DNA from: Neoarius graeffei
Taxonomy: Eukaryota; Chordata; Actinopteri; Siluriformes; Ariidae
Length of the DNA stretch: 64,000 nucleotides
Direction: 5' to 3'
Assembly: GCF_027579695.1 (NCBI RefSeq)
Contig: NC_083572.1
Location: forward strand, 13,910,915 to 13,974,914
In this document: piece by piece, positions 42,705 to 64,000 of the stretch
Position numbering within the stretch: position 1 is the first letter of the stretch
Layout of the letters: each line of letters opens with the position of its first letter
Notes under the pieces: generated by a model
The model's database searches: none
What the model saw: the letters and a program-made list of their open reading frames with translations, nothing else
What the model was told of the DNA's origin: nothing
Program-made: the position numbers and the translations under genes

Positions 42705-45480
42705 AGTTACTTGTTAATCAGATCAAACTCTAGGAGGTCACAGTGTGTGTATGTATATCTTTTTTTTTTTCCTCCCCTCTTCACCCCCCTTACTCTATTG
42801 AAAGAATAAGGAAAAAAAGTCTTTATAATCAGCCCGTGAAATAAATCCGCGTGACTTCGCAGAGCTGTGGCCATGAAGGATTTGATCTGACTAACAGTAG
42901 CCTGAAGGTTCACGCCTCTCCCTGTGCTACTTCCGTCTCTTAAAACGTTCACCGCGCTTGCTCATCATCGTTAGTTGGCTATATTTACAGCCTTTGTTTC
43001 GTTTACGATCCCGTTTTCCATGTTGGTTTAAATCCTGAGTTTTATGTTCTGCACAAAATCACGACTTCTAGAATGTTTAAGGAAACATGAGTTTATATGA
43101 AATGTAAACGTACCTCCAAGTTAGCTGTAACTCGGGCAGCTTCCGTCCTTTTCAGAATATTATTTCCTCTTGTTCTATGCTGTTTTGGGAATCATGCTTT
43201 TCACCAAATGAACTTAGTAGGTGCATCTCAAGTCCTTTGACTGACTGATCCTGCTCTTTCTGCACAAGGAGAATGGAGACACTATCTCCTATTTACACAT
43301 GATGATTTTAAATAAGTTATCGAACGTGAGGATTGATTATATTAATTGTAATAATCTTTAACCCAGATGATGCGAAATTCCTTTGTAGGATTTCTGTAGT
43401 TATTTGCGTACTTTGGAAGTTTTTAGAGTTAAAGATCTAAAGGAAAGGTTTTTTTTTTCCCCCTTCTCTAAGGTTTTGAGTAGATTTGTGGTCCATGCTT
43501 TAGTGCACATGTTTAATAGCCTTTATTTTTTAAACAGCATTTTGATCATCTTTAACAGTGCAGTTGGTCTCACATTGCTGGAAATTAAAAGATGAGTGGG
43601 GTCTCTTTTGGATGTCTGAGCTAGGTACAGGACACATGCAGGATAAAGTAGAGGTGACGCTACGGAGCTCTTTGCTCGCTTGAAGCGCGCCATTCGACAA
43701 CTGATGTCGACGGTGAAATTTGAGTCGGCGCATGCAAAACTCCACGGTTCTGCTGCTGGAGTTCAAGCGAAGCTCCTTTTCCGTTTTAGCCATATATGCA
43801 GCTTGTGCTTTGTTTTGGGGGGTTTTAGCGTGTGGAATTTTATATGCACGTCGTGCATAGATCATTTCCGATGTGACATGCGATAGAAGCTGTAGAGTTT
43901 TAAGCAGTTTGCTTCCTGCATTTTCATGGTGAATCATGATGGCAAGAGCCAAGGTTGTTTTCTTTAACCTTGATCAGTTTCTTTGGGTTTGTTGACAGTC
44001 TGTGCTTATTCTTAAAGCAAGACTTCAACGTGCGATTTATGGTATAAACGGGCTTTTAAGGCACTGGAGTCGAGGATGGGAACTGCTCAGAGTGAAACAC
44101 CGTGGTATCAGGGGGACGCACACAGGCCCTCTGAATTTTCTGTGGAACGAGCCAGGCTTTTTACAATGGCTTGTATCAGCCTTGGCACCATGGGAGATGA
44201 AGCGAGAGAGAGGGAGAGCTGCAAGAGCGTTCCCTCCTGCACTCCCTTAGCAGATTTTTCTTTTGTGTTGTCTTGTTTAGTGGGTTGCTTGAGACTGAAG
44301 ATTTATCCTGCATGTGTTTGTCCTGTCTGGGTTATCCCAGGATTTAAAAAAAAAACCTAGACTGGTCATCTGACGAGCTGCCATGAGGATCTGTATTTGC
44401 ACAGAGAGAACCACATTTTGGGAGAATCTCCCTGTAAAATGGCTTCCTGTTTTTATTGTGAAATCTATGCGATTCATTTTGAAAATGTGACACTTTTTTT
44501 TTCATTTCCAAGCTCTAGCTTTAAACCTGATGGTCATCAAAATGGCTGCTGTTTTTGTTTCAAGAGGTCCTGCTGTAAGTTTAATGCAGTCCAGTCTTGG
44601 TCAAGTTTATGGCTCACGTTCCTAATTTCCTGACTCGCCACCACAGAGTGGCTGTATTTACATCCCAAATCATTTACTTTCATCCCGGATTAAAGGAGCT
44701 GTGGGTTTTTTTTTTTTTTTTTTAAGATTATCAAAGGCCTGATATTTATTTCATGGAGGGAACTGTTGGAGCTGAATCACACTGGACATAATGAGTCCTA
44801 GTTTTGCTGCTATAATTTCAGTTTGCTGTTTTGGGGAGATAATTTGGTTACAGCTAAGCTGGAGGACAAATCTGGAACATCTTGTTTTGTTGCGCCACAA
44901 TGAGAAGCTAATCTTGTTTGCCTATGCACATTTGCATAGTTTTTTTTTTTTTTGATTTATTGAATATCGTACTACTGGAGGGTGTAACATTAATGAAGTT
45001 AAATGTACATGACAATTACGAGCATTTAGTTGAGCACCGGCTCTTTTCCAGCATGGAGTGTTTCAGTTTACGTGGTTGGGGGTCGGTTATGTGTTTCTAC
45101 ATATTGCCCTGGAGCAAGTGCAGCAGAACAAAGGTCCGATTCCATCCTAATGTACTTAACTAGTATTGTTAAACGTGCTCGTTAGGACTCCATCAATAAT
45201 TACAGTAATTTGAGATGAAATGATGTGCGATCTCAAGACAACTGTATTGTTCTCTCGTCAGAAGCAGAATGCTGTCACGTTAACCCGAAACTGTGTCGTG
45301 CCTCGTTTTGGTTCTTGCTGATGTACTTAAGTTGCATGTTTAATGTATTGTGCTTTCTGCCTCTGCTCACTCGGTCACTCTCACCCCTATCATTTAAGCC
45401 ATTATAACGTATTTTCACTTTTTTTTTTTTGTGACGTACCCAAAATATTTCTGTTAATAAACTTCACAAGCATCAGTTTC
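42705..45480 (+). other. marf1: Probable marf1 3' UTR
   Basis: About 2.8 kb after the stop has no clear transposon copy and no convincing gene, which is unusual for this window and fits a long 3' UTR. AATAAA occurs at 42840-42845 (early) and 45456-45461 (late), the latter followed by a T-rich stretch. The boundary is inferred. Confidence 0.6.
45456..45461 (+). promoter_or_regulatory. marf1: Candidate distal polyadenylation signal of marf1
   Basis: An AATAAA in TTAATAAACTTCACAAGC is followed within 30 bases by a T-rich stretch (TGTTTTATTTATT). An earlier AATAAA at 42840-42845 could give a short 3' UTR of about 150 bases. Confidence 0.5.
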
Positions 45481-47449
45481 GACTGTTTTATTTATTAAAC
45501 CAGGAGGGTATGAGAAATTCCCACCCAATATTATGGTTTTAGATAGGACTGTATAAACACACATTTGCAGTCCCCATACAACCATGAGCAACAAGGGGGG
45601 ACTTGGCCTGCTCATTCTTATTAATTAATTTGGCAGCTGTTCTTACCCAGAGCAACGTACAAAGAGTGCAAAAGTCAGGTACACGAAGTGCTGAAGTTCT
45701 AATGCCAACTGAACAAGTGATTATACTTGGTGTAATATTCTGTTTAAGTATGACTACTCAAACAGCCAAGGAAACAAACCAGTCATATCAAGTACAACTA
45801 AAATGGAGAACTCAAACAGCCTGGGTTGGTCTAAACTGAACCGCAGTTCCACAGTGGGCAGAGGAGAGATGAGTCTTCAGAAGATGGTCAGAGTCGGCAG
45901 TTCTGACCCCAATGGGAAGGCCATTCCACCAGTAGGGATCCAGGACAGACAGCAGTCTTGAGCGGAGGAGAGGCCAGGAGACCAGAAGTAGCAGAGCGTA
46001 GGGATCAGACTCTGGAGGTAAGCTGGCCCTAACCCCTCGATTTAGTTACCAGGATGTATCAAATCCAAACTTGAGAGACACTAACGCTACGTTCACACTG
46101 CAAGGCTTAATGCTCAATTCCGATTTTTTTGTGAAATCCGATTTTTTTGTGAGGTCGTTCACATTAACAAATATATGCGACTTGTATGTGATCCTCAGTA
46201 TGAACGAAAAGCGACCTAAAAGTGTTCCGCATGCGCATTGCAGGATACGACGACGTCACACGCAGTGAGCATGGCCAGTGTTTACGGAAGTAAAACCGCC
46301 CGGTTGCGGTATGACCCATCTAATCTAGCTTGAATAGCTGCATCCCCCCAAATGGAAATCAGCTCCCTAACCTCTGCGTCCTTCCATTGAGAAGATTCAG
46401 AACCTTCACAGCCCGAAGCGTCCCTCGCATTGATGTCATGCGCAGGGGCGCAGATACGTTTTTTGAACTGGGGGGGACAAAAAACTGGGGGGGGGACAAA
46501 GCTGCCAGCAAACCAACCCCAACCCCGATATGCCTGTCAAACTTGTTGTTAGTAACCATAGCAACCAAGCTCGAGCTCGCAACCTGTGCAGTCTGCGCAG
46601 CTCAACCAACCGAATATCAGTCTTTGTTTTGTTTTATGTGAGTTGTTGCAACTATGGATACACTGCCGTGCACCTCAATAAACCGAATGGTAATTAGTCT
46701 TTTGATTTTTCCGTGAGGTTTGCCTTATGCAAAGAAAGACAGCATAGACGTTTTTTCCTCCCTATAAGTGGGGGGGACCGAACGAGGTGAATTTAAATAT
46801 GACTCGTCCCACCCTCTATCTGCGCCCGTGATTATGCGCCGTGTTGTAACTTTTTTGAGAGACCCGCCGCCTACTTCAGCGCAGAATAGTGACGTTTGTG
46901 GCTTGTTGATGACGTGTAAGTCGGATGAATGCGACCTGGCGGTTCAGACTGAAGTCGCATATGAAAAGAGCGGATAGGAATCGGAATTAGCACCACACAT
47001 CCAAACGGCCTGGGTCGGATTTGAAAAAATCGGATCTGTGTCGTTCATATTGTCAATAAAAGATCGTTTACAGGTCACATATGGGCGAAAAGATCGGATT
47101 TGAGTCACTTCAGCCTGCAGTGTGAACGTAGCCTAATTCTTGTTTTATGCCAGCTAGCAAGCTTGTTTAGAGAGGCGTGTGTAAACACTTCAGGAGTATG
47201 CTGTTATAGGGAAAATCAGTGGCAGGGTAGTGTGATGTGGTCTGATAAAATCTCTTGAAGTGGTGTTTGGTCCACGTAATTTTGCTAACAATTAAAATTG
47301 CTTTCAGTTGTTTCAAAATGGCAGCAAAAAGCCAAACTGAAAGTTATGTTCAGGTGAACAAATGTACCATGGGTATGGTTTGGCCTTCATTCTGGTAGCC
47401 TGCTCCATTTCTATCATCACCAAAATGTTTGTTCCAAAAGCAAGAAGAC
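45481..47449. other. Intergenic gap between convergent marf1 and bmerb1
   Basis: Roughly 2 kb separates the inferred 3' ends. It holds a repeat-like stretch at about 45620-46070, containing a SINE/LINE-like phrase (GGCAGCTGTTCTTACCCAGA), and an inverted-repeat DNA element at 46086-47132. No gene is seen. Confidence 0.5.
46086..47132. mobile_element. Non-autonomous DNA transposon, intergenic
   Basis: GCTACGTTCACACTGCA at the left is mirrored by TGCAGTGTGAACGTAGC at the right. Both subterminal zones have repeated AATCCGATTTTTT/AAAAAATCGGAT motifs. A G-rich insert lies near 46440-46500. Confidence 0.75.
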
Positions 47450-48980
47450 TCAATATCCAGAAAGATGCTTTTATTGGAACACATATTTACAAATAATGTG
47501 AAGGGTTTGTATTTATTCACGCTTGACCGAGATAACGAACCAGTGTAAAACCTCAGGAAGGGAAGATTAGTTTTCTGTAACGTTCCTGAAATTTGCAGTG
47601 TGATGAAAATGCTCATAAACACTAAACAAATGTGTTTGAGTACAGCAACAACATAAAGAGCTTGCAAGCAAGAAAATAACATTTAACACCCTGTGTTTGT
47701 GAAAGACTTCTGTTCGCAGGCAAGACAACTAAATCTGACATGGTTGACGCTTGGGACCACTCGAGTTTCAACATTTGGATCAGAATCACAGCAACTGCAT
47801 GAGAGATGATGGAAAAAATTGCAGGGTTTTTTTTTGGGGGGGGGTTGCTGGAAAGTATACAGGTCATTTTTAGGAGTAAAAATGGTGCAGTGAGAAGTAA
47901 TTTTTCAGATCAGTGGTGGACGTTTGACTGTAATGAGTACTGAAATGTACAGTACTCCAGATCTGTGTGTACCCGTTATTAACTTTTAACACAAGTAATG
48001 TCCTGGCTCAGAACCAATTGTGCTTGTAGAGCTCTTCTATGAAGAAAAACATGCAAGTTATCACAAATCTTTTTACTGGGGCAGCTGATTTAAAATGCTG
48101 GACTAAAATGATGGTATCAATAAGGGTTTCCTATTGAACATCCATCCTTTTCTCTTCTCTTCTTGCATACGACTTTTAAGACCACATGCACTGAGCACAG
48201 TTTGCAGTCTGTCTTGCTTTGCTTACTAATCATCAAATTCATCCAGCTTGCTGCCATTTCCTGACCATTAGTACCTGAACATTTTTTTTTCTTGCAAATA
48301 AATAAGCACAGTATTGGTGCAACTTCATATAAAGCTCTACATCGTTCTGTTTCTCTTGTGACCTTCATGTATCAAACTTGAGTTGTTGCCATAGCAATGA
48401 AAAGTCCCTGTCCCAGATCCCTGATATTGAAGAAACTCCGTTCCAGTCCACCAGCTCTTTAGAGATGAAATGGAGCAGACATTTTTGTGGTGAAAAAGGG
48501 CAGCTATGCACCATATTCAGTTGTCTGTGAAACGCATTGATCAAGGCAACAGATCCTTACTCAAGTGGATTCTAGAATTCTCTACGATTCTAGATGTCTT
48601 TCCAGAATGCAGTAGAGCTTCAGATCCTTGCAAAAGTGGGTTCAGGAATTCTTTGATTCTAAAAGGAGTTCAAGACCTCGAGCTTCAGCTCCTGACTGCA
48701 GAGGATTCTAGAACCTCTGTGGCTTTGTGCATCTAGAACATCTTGTTTCAAATTTGAGCCAATGGACATCATCTTGGGTTTATATACAGCAATAAAAATG
48801 TTTTAATGCAGAGAAAATAATGTATTAGATGAGCCACGGCACGTCTAAAATGAATGGCACTACACCTGCTATGCAAAGACAAAAGGAGGAAAAAAAAAAT
48901 CTATAGCAAACCTGATCAACCCCAAGTAAGAGAGTGTTTTGTTTTTTCCTGAAACGTATTAACTGTACTATGGAGAACTT
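47450..48980 (-). other. bmerb1: Probable bmerb1 3' UTR
   Basis: Downstream of the bmerb1 stop on the minus strand there is no recognisable repeat for about 1.5 kb. Minus-strand AATAAA hexamers lie at 47512-47517 and 47470-47475 and are the likely end of the transcript. The extent is inferred from these signals and the lack of repeats. Confidence 0.5.
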
Positions 48981-61382
<12,402 letters not shown>

Positions 61383-61505
61383 CTGAAGAAAGAAAAAATA
61401 TATATTTTTTGAGGAAGAAATAAGGCGGGGCAGTGTGATGTATACATCACTTGTGAGACTTGATTCTCAGTCTCAGCATGAGTAATGTAATGGAACAATG
61501 TTTGT

Positions 61506-61882
61506 CTCATCTCATCTCATTATCTCTAGCCGCTTTATCCTTCTACAGGGTCGCAGGCAAGCTGGAGCCTATCCCAGCTGACTACGGGCGAAAGGCGGGG
61601 TACACCCTGGACAAGTCGCCAGGTCATCACAGGGCTGACACATAGACACAGACAACCATTCACACTCACATTCACACCTACGCTCAATTTAGAGTCACCA
61701 GTTAACCTAACCTGCATGTCTTTGGACTGTGGGGGAAACCGGAGCACCCGGAGGAAACCCACGCGGACACGGGGAGAACATGCAAACTCCACACAGAAAG
61801 GCCCTCGCCGGCCCCGGGGCTCGAACCCAGGACCTTCTTGCTGTGAGGCGACAGCGCTAACCACTACACCACCGTGCCGCCC
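61506..61882 (-). repeat. Full-length family B SINE
   Basis: A complete minus-strand copy with an 11-bp duplication ACAATGTTTGT at 61495-61505 and 61883-61893. Confidence 0.88.
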
Positions 61883-61893
61883 ACAATGTTTGT

Positions 61894-64000
61894 ACCAATC
61901 TTTATTTTTTTCCCCCCAAAATGACCCTTTTTTTAAAATTAAGTGTTGTATTATCTGATTGGTTATACAGCAGCATTCTTTTCAATAATTTTTGTTGCTT
62001 GTGGTTGATAAAATGTTAACTTTTTTTTTTTCTTTATATAATTTTGTCATTGTACAGCGAATAATAAGCCCAGCCTGGTTTAAAATGAGAGACTAATGCT
62101 TGCTAGCTATGGCTGATGAACTATGCAGTATACAATAAAGTAGCAGTACGAGAATGTTGGAAGTAAAGTTGTGTTTTTTTTTTTTTAATGCACCGTTAAA
62201 GAATGCTCACTGTACAGTATGTCCTCACTTTGATGATGTCTGCAAAGTGTGGACTTGAAGGACTTCGGGACTCAAGACAGATTGGGACAGGTCCATAATC
62301 CATTCCCTTGTCCTGTAGCCATGATTACTGATGAGCTCGGATAAATATTTGAATGTTGTTTTGCAATCAATCAATGATCGATTTGTTTGGTGTTTTGTTT
62401 TTGTTTGTTTGTTTTTGAGCAATTCTTTGTTTCCTCTGAGACTCGATGTACTGGCAACACATTGGTGAGAATAAGGTTAAGGCAAGATTAAGTAAACATT
62501 AGCAAGACTCAAATATTTTTCACTTGTGATGTGAGGACAGAACGTTCCATCTCGTAGCCAAGATGTTTGCCATCACTTGGTGATGCTTGGTCGAGACTGC
62601 AAAGACGATGTGCTCCGTGAAACCCTTATTTAACGCGCTTACAGTAACTACCTAACTAGGTCACCATGTGCTATTGCGTTACTAGCTACCGATTTTTAAC
62701 CTTTAGGTTTCTCGGTGGACACTTTGAAGCATAGATGGACCTTTTGGTGCTACCCTTTTGAACTCGAAGTCTTGGTCGTCATGCCAGAATTTTAACTACC
62801 ACGAGTTCACCAGCAATCCTTGAGAACCGACCATCAGATTTCTCAGAGCTCTTTTTATCATTTTGCTCCTCAAGCCACAACTAATAATGTCTTCCTCTTA
62901 CCGATTTGTAAGATTACAAAGATCAATTATATAGCAATATTCTCACCATGCTGATATCAATAATAAAAATAAATTCCACTGTAGGTTAGCTTCCAGCTTC
63001 TCTGCTGTTATGTAATGCTGTTTGTCGGCCGTGGCTGGAGGTCGTGGGTGGACAAGAGATCCGTGACTCACCGCCCAGTCTTATTATTTATTTAACCTCT
63101 ATATTACAAAAGCAATCACATTGGGATTGCTGCTTCTTTTTGCTCTCTTTTGGACACACTTTCCTTCCTTCCTTCCTTCTCTCCTCACTTCATGCTGCTC
63201 TGCAGTGACTGCTACCAGGCGCTTTAATCCACAGCAGTAGATGACTCATCCACTTGTGATTTTCCTCACTGTTTCTCCATGTAGACCCTCTATTTCTCGG
63301 TCTCTCTTTCATGACCGAGAGCCAGAAGCCAAGACTCAATCTTGTTTTTTGTCCTGACTTTTTCTACCTTTCATACTTTATCTCTTTCAGTCTGGTCCTC
63401 CATCTGCTTTTTTCATGTACATGGGTGTGTCCGTGTTAGAGCTTTGCAGTGTTTTGTGACGCACTAATGCACTGCCTGCCAAGAAGCATTTCCTTTGGAT
63501 CCTCAGGAGCCCCTTAGACACCGCGACCACACCGAAACCCTTCATGTCCACATGACCCACAGCAGAGCTGCAGGAAATCCATTCATATTAAACTGATGCA
63601 ATCTCGCCTCGTTCTCTGCTCCACAGAAGGAGATAATTAATTGAGGCGGAAGCTCAGACAATTTGTGACCTCAGCATTATTAAGTTTGGGGTTGAGAATG
63701 AATTAGGAGATGGAACCTTATTAGATTGTCTGATTGTTGGGCAGATTCACAAAAATCACAATACTTGGACATTTTTATGCAATGCTCGAAAAGTATAACA
63801 ATATCTAGGTCTGCTAAGAAACTACCACTAAGGGTGTATTCAGACCAGGATAGTTCACTTGCTTTGGTCCGAACCAAATGTGTGTTTTTGGGTTGTTTTT
63901 TTGGGTTTTTTTTTTTCCATTTTGGTGCAGTTCGCTTTCACACTGTACATTTTAGTAAGCGGACCAAAATCTGTCAACAAAGCCACGCGCCCTGAGGTCG
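61894..64000. other. bmerb1 upstream intron
   Basis: About 2.1 kb to the window edge. I searched the minus strand for the preceding bmerb1 exon (human [20 protein letters not shown] region) and found nothing. No clear repeat is seen, apart from a possible element start near 63830 (GTGTATTCAGACCAGGATAG). Confidence 0.4.

Noticed and set aside
44002-44360. ORFs of 82 and 94 codons after marf1
   Set aside because: They lie in the probable marf1 3' UTR, show no recognisable domain and overlap each other in different frames.
61383-64000. Search for upstream bmerb1 exons
   Set aside because: No minus-strand segment resembling the expected N-terminal residues was found; they must lie beyond the window.

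Overview
This window is vertebrate nuclear DNA, almost certainly from a teleost fish. It has GT-AG spliced genes with short exons and long introns, and it is packed with fish-type transposable elements: tRNA-headed SINEs, Tc1-like, Penelope-like, RTE-type LINE, and TTAA- and hAT-type elements. The SINE style suggests an otocephalan such as a catfish, but that is a weak inference. No bacterial feature, operon or CRISPR array is present.

Two protein genes lie tail to tail. On the + strand, positions 1956-42704 hold what looks like the complete coding region of marf1 (meiosis regulator and mRNA stability factor 1, limkain-b1). I resolve 25 coding exons whose phases all agree. They encode about 1746 residues: a Cys-rich N-terminus, an NYN RNase domain, two RRMs and eight LOTUS/OST-HTH modules. 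A non-coding first exon probably ends at 1311, and the 3' UTR probably runs to about 45480. On the - strand, the last four exons of bmerb1 (bMERB domain protein 1, human C16orf45) occupy 61382 down to 48981; its 5' exons lie beyond the right edge. As I recall, the human orthologues are also adjacent and convergent on chromosome 16p13.11, so the pair looks like conserved synteny.

Region by region: 1-1020 is a nest of three SINEs; 1130-1311 is the candidate marf1 promoter and first exon; 1956-12717 holds exons 1-12 (N-terminus, NYN, RRM1, RRM2); 12821-15207 holds two TTAA-type elements; 15609-16385 holds exons 13-15 (LOTUS 1-2). Intron 15 (16386-28693, 12.3 kb) is almost wholly transposon: LINE remnants, a SINE, an inverted pair of Penelope-like elements each split by a different DNA transposon, and a three-level nest carrying transposon protein fragments. 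Exons 16-23 (28694-39061) encode LOTUS 3-8, exons 24-25 the C-terminal tail. From 45480 to 47450 is the short intergenic gap, and 47450-64000 is bmerb1 with repeat-rich introns.

The most unusual content is in the repeats. A THAP-domain TTAA element is interrupted by an hAT-like element carrying a RecQ-type Walker A helicase fragment. A trihelix/SANT-encoding TA-target element is interrupted by another element whose exon resembles the N-terminus of SWIM/YqaJ proteins. In the Penelope pair each arm preserves the empty insertion site of the element in the other arm.
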